DNA of 55,605 bases from Gnetum montanum (GCA_015680685.1 MNCI01024332.1:9743-65347); one strand, 5' to 3'. Counted from the first letter of the stretch, positions 10,201 through 22,321 are shown. The notes: a model not told the origin generated them from the letters alone. Made by a program: numbers and translations.

Positions 10201-12001
10201 ATACATATTTCTCTTTGTGTAAGCAAGGCATGATCTTATGTACTCACTCAGCTTTTGGAGGCTTTAGAGGAACTTCCTTATTGGGGTTCTTTGGTAGACC
10301 ATCCTTATTATAAACCCTTCGAGGATGAATCATTTTGTGTGAGTTGTAAATGATGTTGATGAAAGCCCATTCCATGTAAAACTATCTTGAGGACCTGGTC
10401 CTCCTATGGGCAAGATGTTGTTGTTGACTTAGTCTATTGTTCGGGTTGAATGATAATAGGTAGTGGTGTGGCCTTGTCCACCAAAAATTGATGTAAATGG
10501 GCTTGACTGGGATGTATGAAACAAAACCAAGATCTCCCAAGAGGAAATAGAAGGGGATGTATTGCTTGGTATCTCGTGTTTTTCTCAAGGGGAAAATTGA
10601 ATTGGGTAAGACTTGTGAACCCATGTCTTCCCTCAGCTAGTGATAGTTTCATGATATGGTTCTATTGGCTATATTGACTACTTGGGCGTGTATTATGGGT
10701 AAGGTGTAGCTGGGCTACTATACTTACCTATGGAAGAAACCTCCCAAAGGGGATCCTTCCTACAAGTGCAAAATTTAATGAAAGGTGTTGATTGTGAGAT
10801 TGGTAGTCATTCTTGATATAGTGGAGAAATGAAAACTCTGAGAACGTTGATGTTCCTCAGAGAATTCATGATCTGGTTACTCTCTAAGGTGACTCTATAT
10901 TCGTTCCTAAACCTAGGGTTCAGAAAATGATGCTTGTCCCAAAACTTGGAGTGGGAAGAATAGTTTGCATGTGGAAAATGTGGGCGATCCTTATCCATGA
11001 AGGGGATATTATGGTTGCATCCGATGATGTGCTTATGGCTGATATGAGATAGGTGATGGAGGATTGTCATGGGGTTGGCTGCCCAACTAACCCTCCACTT
11101 GTTCTAACATTCGAGTAGGCATTCTCAATGTTGGACAATCACAAGAGGTGTTGATGACAATTGGGGCTTGTTGTATGTTAGCCTCTTGGAGAAGTTTCCA
11201 AACAGATTTTTGGATCTTCTCTTTTGTTGTGGCTATGAAATACTAGTGAATGATGAATTGAGGTATGCGATGCTGGTGTCTATAGATGGTAAGGTCAAGC
11301 TCAAAAGATCTGCCCTTGTACCTTATTTATAAGGAAGAACATGCTTGAATCCCTTCATACCAGCTTGAACAAACATGATGAGGAAAAGAGAATGTGCATG
11401 GTACTGATGCATGTGGAATTAGTGCTTAGATTGTTGCACTAGTGAGACCCCATGGGTCTTGATGCGAGTAGCAGAACATGGAGTTTTGGCAAGCATGAGT
11501 TGCTTGCGGAGACATGGCTCTTCGGAGCATGTCCTCCCTCTCGGTGTAATGTTCCCAAGTCCCTCACCATGGGTAGTGCCCTAGTGAGCCCTCAAAAAAA
11601 GAAGAAATCAATGGGTGTTGAGATGCCATTCACAAAGGAACTCAGTGGTACTTGTGGAAGAGGAGCTGTCTTCTTGCATAAGTATGGGTTTATGCAAGAA
11701 GATATGTCTCTAGATCCTTCGAAGGGATGGATCTAGGGGATGCCTTAGAGATGTTGGCCCTTTGGGTTGGACTCTCCTACTCGTATAGAGAAGGGAAGTC
11801 TTTGGGCTTCCTCCAATTGCCCTTGTATTTCATGCAAGGCATTGGATGGAAGGATGTATCAAGTGTTGGGGTTGGTACCTTCCTTCAAGCCTGGCATCTA
11901 AGGAGTTGACAGACCCCCAGAATTGATGGAGTTCCGAACCCATTTAGAAGTGTACACTCGAAGCTATCCTAGGCTCCACTCTGAGGATGTCACTTCTTTG
12001 T
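7263..12001 (+). other. Non-coding interior of the LARD-like element
   Basis: About 4.7 kb of GT-rich plus-strand sequence. The longest frames are below 100 codons, lie on both strands, and show no transposon or host protein motif. I see no tandem repeat array, captured exon or tRNA-like structure in it. Confidence 0.7.
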
Positions 12002-12013
12002 GTGGGGAAGGAT
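12002..12013 (+). other. Polypurine tract of the LARD-like element
   Basis: GTGGGGAAGGAT immediately before the TG of the 3' LTR. It is the expected primer site for plus-strand DNA synthesis. Confidence 0.8.
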
Positions 12014-12583
12014 TGTGAGAGATGTCCTAGAGTGGTGGTTCTCTTGGGCTCTCCCCATGGTTCGGGGACCATGGAACACTCTGAGGGACCCTTGGGTGAC
12101 TCTCAAGTGTTAGAAAACCCACCCTGGCTTGGTGGTACCAAGCTAGCAATAGGACACCCTCATGTTACAACTCTCTTCTCTAAGTCCTCTTCCTTCCCCC
12201 TTCATCGTAGAGAACTACATGGCCTTGATTCTATGATGGTCGTAGATATGTAGGCAGCCAAGATTGGATAGTTTTGGTGCGGTGCCAGGCCACACCTTGT
12301 ACTAGATCATGAGGGATCTAGGGCTTGTAGGTGCATCATCTCCCCTCCCACTGATGTTGTCTACAAGGTTGTGTGTGTGCTTGTTAGCTTGGTCCTCGTT
12401 TTGGAGTTGGTTGCCCTCCATGAGGTGCATTGTCATGTATGTTGAGAAGCTATGCTTCTGCTTGCACTCACTCGTGAGATGCTTTCTTGCTTGAGGTATA
12501 TTCCCCAAGTATTCTACCCTAGATCCATTGGATCTTCATGAATTCCATGGGGTGCCAGGCAACATCGGGGCAATGTTGTTACA
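12014..12583 (+). repeat. 3' LTR of the LARD-like element
   Basis: 570 bp matching 6679-7247. It starts TGTGAGAGATGTCC and ends TTGTTACA, directly followed by the TSD CCTCT. Confidence 0.9.
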
Positions 12584-12588
12584 CCTCT

Positions 12589-13440
12589 ACGTACTTTCTT
12601 CACAATTGTTGATGTCATATGTCAACAACACTGTCACTTATAAATGTTTCAGTATTCTCTGTCATTCACAATTTGTAACCATTTCAGTAACAATTATTGG
12701 CTTCCATTCTTTATGTGTGCAAGCCTTTAAAAAAAAAGGATATTCTGACCATTCTTTATGTGTGCAAAAAAGGGTATTCTGACCTTGTGGAGGTGTGGTC
12801 AAAAAAATATTGAAAAGACAATTCTCTTGGTTCTATACTTAGAGGCATTCCATGTCACACATACCTTTCTATTAAAGAAAAAGCAACCATTGTATTAAAT
12901 ACATGATAATATGTGTGCTTTTAAGCTTGGGTTCTACACATTTCTTCAAGAATTTATCAATTTGTGATAAGAAATGTTGTGAGTACTATATAAATTGAAA
13001 AAGCCAATTTAGTGGTTTGTAGTTATGCAAGTTAGGCCAATTCAATGGTTTGTGGTTATGCAAGTCAAAAGTTAAATTTTAGTTAAGGCCAACATTTTCA
13101 TAAGTTGTGCAAGTTATAGGTTAGTTTATGGTTATGGTTGAATTCTACCCATGTTCCTTCTCTCCTATGATTGAATTTATGATACTTAACATAAGAAAAA
13201 GAATAAATTCAGCTAGGAAGAAGAGCATAGTATGGTAAAATATGCACCAATCTTGTTCTTTGTTTAAAGGCAATGAAAATTTTTTATCTAAAAATTTTCT
13301 TACAAATTAGAAATAAAAATTTTTCAACAAACTTCATCTACAAGTTGGAAAGAATTGAACTTAGGATTTTATTTAAGCTTAGACTTTCAATGGAAAAGGA
13401 CCACCCCTTAACCTAAATGTTTAACAACAATTTTATTAGA
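12589..13440. other. Unassigned AT-rich sequence with short duplications
   Basis: No gene is seen. Two small direct duplications are visible: CATTCTTTATGTGTGCA followed by a purine/A run and TATTCTGACC occurs twice at about 12706-12783, and a GGTTTGT(A/G)GTTATGCAAGT block occurs twice at about 13012-13066. Before the LARD insertion this stretch was joined to the region upstream of the NLR fragment. Confidence 0.5.
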
Positions 13441-15300
13441 AGGTTTACAAGATCTCAAACCACAATCCATGTAGCTTATATAGCATTTATCCAGAAACAT
13501 ATTAATATTAAAGAAGCTTTAAAGACTAAGGTGCAAAAAGAAATCGTAAAGAGGGAGTACACTTCTATAATAAAAAGTTAGACTTTGTTGAAGTTCAAAT
13601 TTATGCCTTGAGGCAACTCCACCATACCAGAATCTAATTACGAAGTAAGATTGTAGCTCTCTTCTTTAAGATAATTACTTTTCATAATTTTCTATAGTTA
13701 TGAGTATTGTAAGTTTGACTGACTTAACTAATTGCTACGAATCATCTTATGATGAATATAGTTATGTTAACTTGGTTCCTAATTTAGTACTAGTCATAAG
13801 ATATCATCGATAGTCTACATCAAGTATTGTTTATAGTTCTAGAAGTTCATAATCATAATCTATGAGCTTGTTGTAATTCCAAATTCAATCAAACTAAGAT
13901 TATAAGAACTTCTTGTGTTTCGGTGATGTTACTCTTCCTCTAAGAGTGTGTCTTCATTTAGATTGCACTTGATTTTCATTGTAGGCTAATGGTACATTTA
14001 TGATGCTTGTTGGTCAACTTACTATGAGTTATGATTAGTCTTACATGGGCTAGGCCCCTTTAGACTACTTTAGTGATCCATCGCTAAGTTGTATCAACTT
14101 CTCTTATGATAGCTAATGGACTACTATCTCAATGTAGCTAGTCTCTCTCCCTTAAGTTAGTATTCTTGTACTTGTAACTTGAAGCAATCATTAGTTTGTA
14201 CTTTTATGAATCAACATCTTTATAATATTTTGGCTTATGAATACTTTCACAGTTGTTCTAATGTTTCTCTTCTTCTTCTTACTTATTATCTTGAATATAT
14301 GTATATTTTCTCGTTTATGTACTTGTTCACTATCTTACTCCATTATCCATACTCCTTTTGCAGATCTTACAAAGTATGGACTTGGGCTCTCTAATACTTC
14401 ATAGGAAGTTCTAATATTTTTTGAATAATTGTTACCTTTTGTAATTGATGATGGATTAAGTTAAGAAACTAATGATTTTATCTTAACTTAAGAGCATATT
14501 CTAATAGACTTGGATCTTGGTGGATAGACCAAGAGGTAAGAAAATCATTAATACTAAGTGAGTTTTTAAGACTAAGTTTGGTAAAGTGGAAAATTTCACC
14601 ACCTATAAAGTAGGTTGCTAGAGATATCAAACAAAGAAAACATATTGATTATGAGGATCTTTTTTCACGATTATCAAATTTGAAATCATATAATCATAAA
14701 AATTATGATGTTAATTTTTGGGATTGTTAGAACTAAAACTAGATAACAATATGTATTTCTAAGTTCGTAAATGTAAGAATTTTGTAAACATTTAGAGCTT
14801 TATGACTCAATATTACCTAGTATTAGTGAAACCATAACTTGAAGTAACCAAATCAAGAGTCTGACCACTAGGTTAATACCTCATTTTTGCTTACATAAAT
14901 ATTCAATTATATCATATGAATGTCAATTCAATCATTCTAAATTACATCCTTAAACAAGATGTTTATATTTTCCAACTTAAAGTTTTTGAGATCTAAGACC
15001 ATGAAGACAAGGTATGTAAGCTTAATAAAGCCCTCTATAGTTTAGAGCAATTTCCAAGAGATTGGCTTGATAGAATCAATGGGTATCTACTCAAGAGTGG
15101 ATGAAGATTTAATAATGATTTTTCTTTAATATGTTGATGATTTAATATTTCTTTCAAGTTCATAAAAAATCAATCTTTGATTTTAAAAATAATATAACAA
15201 GGAAATTTGAAAGGAAGTACTTAGGAGTTCTCAAGTATTTTCTAGGCATTCAAGTAAATCAAATGAATGAGTGTGTAGTAATCCATAATTTTGGATACCT
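13440..15300 (+). pseudogene. Ty1/copia pol remnant, copy B (reverse transcriptase)
   Basis: The plus strand, with the 13586-14506 insert removed, reads as a copia reverse transcriptase. Motifs in order: KEALKTK (near 13510), TWILVDRPRGKKII (across the insertion site and on to about 14555), HIDYEDLFSRLSNLKS (about 14640), ILKQDVYI and KALYSLEQFPRDWLDRINGYLLKSG (about 14955-15105), then YVDDLIFLSSS (about 15131), the catalytic YVDD box, and RKYLGVLKYFLGIQVNQM (about 15210-15270). Family RTs copy element RNA into DNA. Stops and frameshifts are frequent, so it is dead. No LTR pair of its own was recognised. Beyond 15300 the RNase H region is not seen. Confidence 0.85.
13586..14506. repeat. Solo LTR (921 bp) inside copia copy B
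   Basis: Begins TGTTGAAGTTC and ends TTCTAATA (probably TTCTAACA originally), so the ends are near-inverted TGTTGAA/TTCTAATA. A perfect 5-bp TSD GACTT flanks it (13581-13585 and 14507-14511). Excision restores the copia frame to TWILVDRP. No internal coding sequence is seen, so it is a solo LTR. The TGTTGAA start is common in copia LTRs, but the family is not proven. Confidence 0.75.
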
Positions 15301-15779
15301 ACATTAGCATTCTTACCTCTTGAATTTGTGCTTCTTGATGCTTTGGATGTTTGTGCTATGATTTTTAGTTATGCTTATTAGTCAATTTGGTCTTTCAATA
15401 TTATATTATTATGCTCATATACATGTATTTTGTGTATTACTAATTATATTATCAATTGGTGTCCACTAACCTAGTGGATGAGTTTGGTAGGCTTTCATGG
15501 AGGCTATGGTATGGGTTTGTGATGGCATGATCATGTTTTGTGAGCATGATTTTTTTATGAACTAAGTTAATTATGGTATGTGCTATTTTTAATTTAAGTA
15601 TGTTTGGTTTTGATTTGTGTTAGAGGTAGGTATATTTTTACGTTCTTAGGTAACTCTAATTACCATGATCAGTGTTATGAGTATATACTCAATCTTCATA
15701 TCACTAACTTAATAAATTTATTAGATTTGTACTCCTTTACAAATATTATTCATAAGGTTTCTTAATTAATGTTACTTTG
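15300..15779. other. Unassigned AT-rich sequence
   Basis: No coding signal, repeat pair or RNA gene recognised. The last five bases (CTTTG) form the left target-site copy of the next element. Confidence 0.5.
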
Positions 15780-16636
15780 TGATGAGATAGGATATGTCGA
15801 GTAACTTTGTCAATGCATCCCCATCGACGCAACTAAATGTATTAATGCATACCCGTCGATGCAATGCTTGTATTTACCTATAAATATGTAAGCACCCATT
15901 GTGTATTTGGTCACCATTTTGGTTAGTAGTGTAGCTAGACTCTTGTATTTTTATTCACTAATCCTAGAGAATAGTTAGTGAGTACCCATAGTGTGGATTT
16001 GAGTTAGTTGTACAACGTCTTATTCTAGTGGCATTGTACCTAGACACATTCCATGAATGACAATAAGATCAAGATTGAGTCCTATTCATTGTAGCACTTT
16101 GACTTAGAATAGATTTACTTTCAATGCAATTTATTTTCTATGTACTTAGTTAACATTTACATTCGATGCACATTAATCAACTGGTGGAATGGGGATGACT
16201 AGTTTTAAGTGTAAACACATCTTTACTTGTTAATCCTAGCAACGTTATTACTTGATTCACTCAGTAGCATAACACTTGGTAATCCGAGTAGTGGATATGT
16301 GAGTTTAGGATGTGTACAAAAAGCTAGGAACAAACACTCATTACCCTTAGGCTAGCTTAGAATTTATCTTCTTATTGTTAAATAGATTAAATAATTAATT
16401 TCTATGTTATTATTAAGGTTATTTTAAGGCACCAACAACATCATAATCATATGCTTCACTTTGGACTAAACCATACATCATAAAGCTACCACTAGTCCAA
16501 GTGAGAAGATAGCGACTTGTAATCAATGCCTAACAATCTAGATACCACACTAGTTCCATCTATGGAATTCAATTAGATTGCATGTGAACAGTTGTGATTT
16601 GTATGGTTGGGTGTAGGGGATACCTGCTACTCATTA
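15780..16636 (+). repeat. 5' LTR, Athila-like element
   Basis: 857 bp. It has a U3 array of short ATGCATCCCC/GTCGATGCA units (15810-15870), then a TATA box CTATAAATA at 15878-15886. The 3' LTR is about 110 bp longer, mostly because of extra U3 units. Confidence 0.85.
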
Positions 16637-16656
16637 TTAACATCGTTATTGAGGAT
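16637..16656 (+). other. Primer-binding region, Athila-like element
   Basis: TTAACATCGTTATTGAGGAT directly after the 5' LTR. It is a worn version of TTGGCATTGTTGTTGGGG at 55051-55070 (minus strand), itself close to the TGGCGCCGTTGCCGGGG sequence found in that place in Athila/Tat elements. Confidence 0.7.
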
Positions 16657-16936
16657 GGTGCTAGTGATCTAGATTAGTTATATTATAAACAATCACTATA
16701 AAACTATTAACAATTTATCTTTAAAAAAAAATAAAATTTTATGTCACACATGTTATCAAATAAAAACATCTTCTTTATATAGGACCAATAGTGTATCACA
16801 TGATGAGAACACTAGTAGGAGAAAGGGTAGGATCGATATTGTAGAGAATTGAAGTGAAACACTAAACACAGGAGTCTCATATGCTCATTTAGACCCTTAC
16901 TACATTCAAAGACTACATTCAGTTGATGTAGAAAAT

Positions 16937-17765
16937 CTTAGAGGATGTGAAATTTGAAAACATTGATGGCTAGAACATTGAGAGGTCAGCAGGCATATAG
17001 CCTAACCACAAATCCATGTAAGGGTTGTGTTGAGAAATAGAAAAAAAATGCCCTAAATGGTTTGGTTGATCAGATAGGGACTTATGTGGTGTTAGAATGA
17101 TTGCATGTGAGAAGGGTTTGTATTGCATTATGCACAAACATCGGGACTAGCTAAGCCAGAGCATAGCAGGGTGTCCCACCCTGAAAACAACAATGTGAAC
17201 ATGTAAATATGTATCAAACAGAAGAAAAAATGTGAGAGTTATGCTTAATATCAAGGAAAATGCTTGGAAAAGAAATGGAATAGAGCTTAAGAATAAACAA
17301 ATGCACTGCCCCAAAAATGGGGAGCATAACATTTGCTAGAAAAGAGGTGAGAATGGTATGTGGCATCAAGTAGGCACAATGGCAGTGTAGCAGTGTAGTC
17401 ATAGCCTCTAGGATGCCCAAGATGCAGAGTTAATAGCTACAGTGGAGACTAAACCTGTTGGGTTGGCTATTGCCATGTTCTACAACTGCAATGGTGGATT
17501 GAATTCTGGGAGGTGCTAAGGTGTGAAGCTCATATGCTTAAGTGCGAGAGTGTCAAGGATGTTCAGATAGCTAAAATGCCCAATTCTCTTTTAATTTTCC
17601 AACACCTAGAGTGCTGGAAATTAGGGTATTTATAAGGCTAGATTTAGCATGAAATGTAGATTTAGTGCCACATGGCATGAGCCTAGATGGGGTTACACTG
17701 GAAAAGTTGAAAAAAAATTTCTAACTCTAGGTGATACGCTCATCCTGCGTTATGTGTGGAATAGA
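16937..17765 (-). repeat. Diverged, truncated Tat-like LTR
   Basis: This stretch follows the start of the 35831-37392 LTR in the same order: a TGTGAAATTTGAAAACAT start, a match around TAACCACAAATCCATGTAAGG, an exact GATCAGATAGGGACTTA block (about 17071), a TTTATAAGG TATA-region match (about 17630), and ATACGCTCATC near 17732. The final part, with the GCGTAA arrays and TTTCA end, is missing. It is therefore a partial LTR in minus orientation inside the leader of the plus-strand Athila-like element. TSD not found. Confidence 0.5.
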
Positions 17766-17789
17766 GAAGATGAAGTAGGTCTTAGAACA

Positions 17790-18930
17790 AGAAGGGCCTT
17801 GAAGCCTAGGAGCACCTCCAAACCTAAAAGAAATAAATCAAGGGACCATATGGGAAGATATAGGAGCCATGGCGATTCTCCAAGTTCACCATCTTCCTCT
17901 TCTTGTTTAATGTCTAGTTATGATGAATATGAATGTAGGTATAGAGATAGAGATACACTAAGGGGGAAAGATGAAAATACAAATGAAAATCAAAGACAAG
18001 ATACAAGATATTAAATCGAGCATAGATGAGATCATCATAATCAAACAAATAGAAATAGAAATTATCACCATAACATATCTAATGATGATGAATCCTTGTT
18101 GGCCACTAGAAGCATGATATAGATCACGGAGGTAGTTAGAATCCCCCATAAAAATCAAAGGGAAAGCCACATGAATTGACTTGATATGAATAACATTCTT
18201 AAATATTAGGGAGGTAAGAAAACAAATCCAAGGGTGGAAGTAAGAAAATCATGAACCCTTGGATGTAGCCTTGGACATATATTATTCTCCACCACATAGA
18301 TATCCAAGCTATGGTTTTTTCTCAAAAAGAGTATCTTCTCCACATCATAGATGTGCTTCGTAATAAAATGAGGAAGACCCTTGAGATCTATGCCCAAGGA
18401 CAATTATCTAAATTGAAAGTCCATCAGATACAAAGGCTAGTTGAACTAGTTGCAATAGAAGAAGGAGATCTCTGTAAAATGGAGAATGTAGAGGAATATA
18501 ATTGGGATCTAAATCTTCATGAAAAAGATGTTCATATTTATGATTAAGAAAAAGAGGTAGCTCTTTATGAGTTAATTTCACATAAAACCTTGCCAATACA
18601 AAAGTTTATCGCTAAGATTGAAGTAAGGATAGATAAGATGTGGGAGTTGATGAATGAAAACATTACAACCAACTTGAAAATCATAGAGGAAAAGGTAAAG
18701 AAAAAAGCATTAAATATTCAAAAAAAGAAGAGGAAAAAGAATAAGGAAATAAGGACACTTATTGTCAAAAAGGAAAAATAGTTGTAGTAGAAGAGGTTTC
18801 AGACTCAGATATAGAAGAGGATGATGGATGTAACATCTACCAATATGAGCATCCAAAGGGTTATTGCCTAGTTATGTTACATCTACAAGAGTTTGGGAGC
18901 TTTTTCTTTAAACCCCAAGTTTGTAGAAAA
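17790..18930 (+). pseudogene. gag of the Athila-like element (plus-strand copy)
   Basis: Begins with a basic, serine-rich part (RRALKPRSTSKPKRNKSRDH, then a serine run and Arg/Asp repeats such as YRDRDT). It continues as DDESLLATRSM, LDMNNI, and a coiled-coil-like MPIQKFIAKIEVRIDKMWEL (18590 on), a lysine-rich stretch and SDSDIEEDDGCNIYQYEHPKG (about 18798-18860). The same blocks in the same order occur on the minus strand at 53479-54600 and 35385-35830, so this copy shows the gag uninterrupted by the Tat element. It carries many stops and frameshifts. Its role would be particle formation. Confidence 0.65.
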
Positions 18931-19355
18931 GCAAATGCCTAGGAGATTATAAACAACCCTATGACCAATAGTACTATGCTAGTGGTACTTCTTATCAACA
19001 TCAAGACTATTATTAACCATAGTGGCAAAACCCATAGTCATGGGGGATGTCATAAATAAACCAACAATACCCTTATTACCAGCCAAATCCTAATGGATAC
19101 TATGTTCAAAAACCTATTTTTCTAAATGGTTCTACTTCCTCTACCTCAAATCACTACTACCACTCTTCTAAATATCATCAATTCACAACATCTCTTATGA
19201 GATCACCATCCCATGCCTCTCATCATATGTCACATCCTCAACACTTTCATGCTTCTCTCCATCATATGTCACCACCAAAAATGTAGGAAGGATTGACACC
19301 ACAACCTCAATGGAAGAATGCAACTTGTGTTATGAACATATAAGTAAATGATAAT

Positions 19356-19640
19356 GTGAATAGATCTCAGCAAAAGTCTTGGAAACATCCTTTCATTAGG
19401 ATAGTTTTCACACATGTAAATAAAACTCGTAGATTTACTAACTCATTAGAACTAGCACAAGGCAAATTTGGTACAACACCCTTCCTCACAAAAATAATGT
19501 TTTCTAATGCTATTCAAGAGCCAACAGCCATTACTAGTTTGACACAAAACATAAAAGATGAACCTATCACCATGGAGAGACATAAAACTCCATGCATTAC
19601 TAATATTGATAAAGGATGCAGTTGTGGGTAAAAATTTTAA
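19356..19640 (+). pseudogene. Gag-protease junction remnant of the Athila-like element
   Basis: An open frame whose end, KTPCITNIDKGCSCG, matches the end of the protease-region frame at 34251-34625 (VPCITYSDTGCNCM). The catalytic DSG part is not seen, so most of the protease domain appears deleted. A polar segment rich in Asn, Thr and Lys precedes it. Confidence 0.5.
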
Positions 19641-22321
19641 AGCATTAACATGATCCCTATAACAATGCCCCACAAACTTAAGGAACAAGTGTGTGTATAA
19701 GACCAAGTCTACACAATAGCCACCAAACCAATACACCTAATGGCTTGAAAATGAGAATACAAAACCATTCAAAAGATGCATGGAAACATCCAACCCACTT
19801 ATTAGTTCTTGTCCTAAGAAAATGAACCAAATAGAGAACTTAGAGAAGAACATCTTACACTTTGACTATACACCAAAGGAAGACATTAAGTAAGGAGACA
19901 TAAGAACTAAAGTAGAAAATAAAGGAAGCATATTTGGACCTCTTAAAAAGAAAACACCTTCTAGTCTAGCTAAAGATATATCTCCAAATGATTGAAATGT
20001 GATTTTCATCAATGTTAAATATGCTATCAAGCAAAAACTTGAATCATTAAAGATGATAAACGGAAAACTTATGGTGTATAACGAAGGGAATGTGTGGTCC
20101 ATTTTTCAAATGCTTGCCCATGAGCTTAGTCATAGGGGAGATGCCCCATCTTGAATTAAGAACTAATAAGTGCATTTTTATTTTCTTATTTTACAATTTT
20201 GAATCATTTTCCTATTTTTTTTTAAATTTTCTAATTCTTAATATGTTTTTCATTTCTTGTTATTTTTCTTTTTTTTTTATAATTTTATTTTTTCTTGAGT
20301 CATTTCCTATATGTTTAATAGATTTCCACTATGTTTTTGTTAATAATATTGCTAGTCATGATGTAGAAGGCAACACCATGTGTTGAGTTATTGTCCTATG
20401 CTATTAAGATGATTGGGTAAATAATTATGTAAAGCAATGAGACCTCATCATCCATCCCTCTAGTTCTATAAGTAAGGGGTATCTATCATGAAGGAAATAT
20501 GGTTCTTCTTACATGAAACTAAAAATTAACTACAAATTAATGTGCCTTGAAGAAAGGGGAAAAGACCAAGTGGGAAGAAAAAAGGATGGGAAGGCAATGG
20601 GAATTGTGGGTTCTCTTCTTAACTTCCTTGTTATGGTTTATGACTCCTCTAGGAACATACTATCACTCCTATCATTAATCAATAAATAGGAAGCATGTCT
20701 TTGAATGGTGTAGCTTCCATTAAAAAAAAAAAAAGAATAGAGAAAGAAAAAGAAAGAGAAAAAGAGAGAAAAAGAAACTAAAGAATAATAATTCAAAGCA
20801 CACATAATAATGGGCTATAAGCACTGGTTATGAAGCTAGAAAGACAAGTTACCAATGCTTGAAGACCTCCTTCTAAATAAGGACCTTCCTTCTTTCTTCT
20901 CTTTTGGGAGTTATGCTTATTCTTTGTGGTTTTTATGGACTCATGATGGTCAGCAAGAAGGAACACATTAATGTGAGGTCACTATTAATGGTATGAGCTT
21001 GGTTTGAAACTTGGACGAATAGGTATGATGGTCATTCTAATCACAATTGACACAAGAAGCTATTGTAGACATGGTTGAATACCTTACAACGCAATCTCTC
21101 AAATCCCTTCTCATCCCATTATTCACCTCACTACTGCATGCAGTTATGGACCTAATGATTATGTCTAGTATAGTGTAGGATCCTAACCAAGGTAGTTGTG
21201 TTTTTTCTGGAATAAAGGCATGATCTGCATTTAACTTCTAAGGTGCCCACACACATCTATCAAAGTGTTATGTAAGGTCATTATGGAAAGAGCCTACTTT
21301 GGGAAGGACCGACTTGTATAACTTTTATTGATCATGGCTTTGAACCAAACCTCACATCTTCAAGAACATCATTAATGGCTCTTGTAAATTTATGCATGAT
21401 TTTAGGTCTACTTCTCATAAATTTCAATGAATGTTTATGACTTTTCTATTAAAATATCCTTCAAATTCAATATTCCTTGGTCATCTTATGAGCTAGACCT
21501 TCAATTTTAATTGTTTTGGAGTTAAACTCATTTATCATTTTGGGGGTGGGGGGGTGGTGCGGGTTGTGTGTGTGGTGGTTTGGGTGTTAAATATGTACTT
21601 TTTGAAATTTTTCTAACACCCCATTTTCAAACATTATCATAAATAGTAGTAAAAATAATCAAAATAATTTGAACAACTTGATGATTTTAGTTACCCTAGA
21701 GCCTTGAAAACCATTATTATGGAATCATCTTGCGCTTGTATGGTAAAAGGTTTTAAAATTTTGAGCTAACTAAGGATTCAAGAAAGGTTAATCATTAATG
21801 AAAAATTATCAAAACTAATGTTGATTCTTTGGTGATTTCAAATGATTGCAAACAAAATCCCTAAGATTGAAGGTCTTGTAAAAGTAAAGGAAATGAGGCC
21901 AAGAGGAAAACAATAGAGGCTATGCCAATGGAGAAATTGTAGCACATATAGGGATTAAAGCTAAAACATCACATGTTTGTTGGATCCATGGGATGATGAG
22001 AAGAAATTTCAGTCCATCCTTCAAGAATTTTTTACATAAATAGAGAAGCATCAATGTAATAGTCAAGGTTGGAAAGTTTGCCATTGCTAATGACAACAAG
22101 AAGATTCATCTTCAATGGATTTTTGAAGACCTCTACAATTTTGCAAAGTTTGATATCTATCCAATCCTTTGGTTATTTTGTAATACATTCACTTGAATAA
22201 AATTTTGTAATGAGGCACTCCCATTTTGTAATGGTAGCCAATCTAGTCTTGGTCATCCCATAATTTTTGTAATGAAACTTCATCCATTTATATATAACTT
22301 GAGGATGAGTTTTTAGTTAGT
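19641..22321 (+). other. 3' internal region of the Athila-like element, no pol
   Basis: About 2.7 kb without RT, RNase H or integrase motifs. It holds a T-rich stretch (20160-20345), a homopurine run of A and G (about 20717-20777), and a G-rich stretch (21540-21585). Sequence just before the PPT (CTTGAGGATGAGTTTT) matches the same position next to the LTR at 27739-27770, which fixes it as the authentic 3' end. Confidence 0.6.

Larger units (their letters stand above)
6679..12583 (+). mobile_element. Complete LARD-like non-autonomous LTR retrotransposon
   Basis: The structural signals are all present. There are two LTRs (6679-7247 and 12014-12583), both starting TGTGAGAGATG and ending TTGTTACA. 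A PBS TGGTATCAGAGCG (initiator-Met tRNA type) starts 2 bp after the 5' LTR. A purine run TGGGGAAGGA lies just before the 3' LTR. A perfect 5-bp TSD CCTCT occurs at 6674-6678 and 12584-12588. The interior (7263-12001) has only short frames, and none resembles gag, protease, RT, RNase H or integrase on either strand. This is the form of a large retrotransposon derivative that relies on another element's proteins. The LTRs differ by many substitutions and two larger indels, so the insertion is old. It lies just upstream of the NLR coiled-coil fragment. Confidence 0.9.

Noticed and set aside
7263-12001. Short frames inside the LARD-like element (for example 11452-11736 and 10382-10652)
   Set aside because: No motif, poor protein-like composition, and overlapping frames on both strands; treated as chance.
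17649-17790. Start of gag at 17649
   Set aside because: The first part of that frame lies in the Tat-like LTR piece; gag similarity to the sibling element begins only near 17790.
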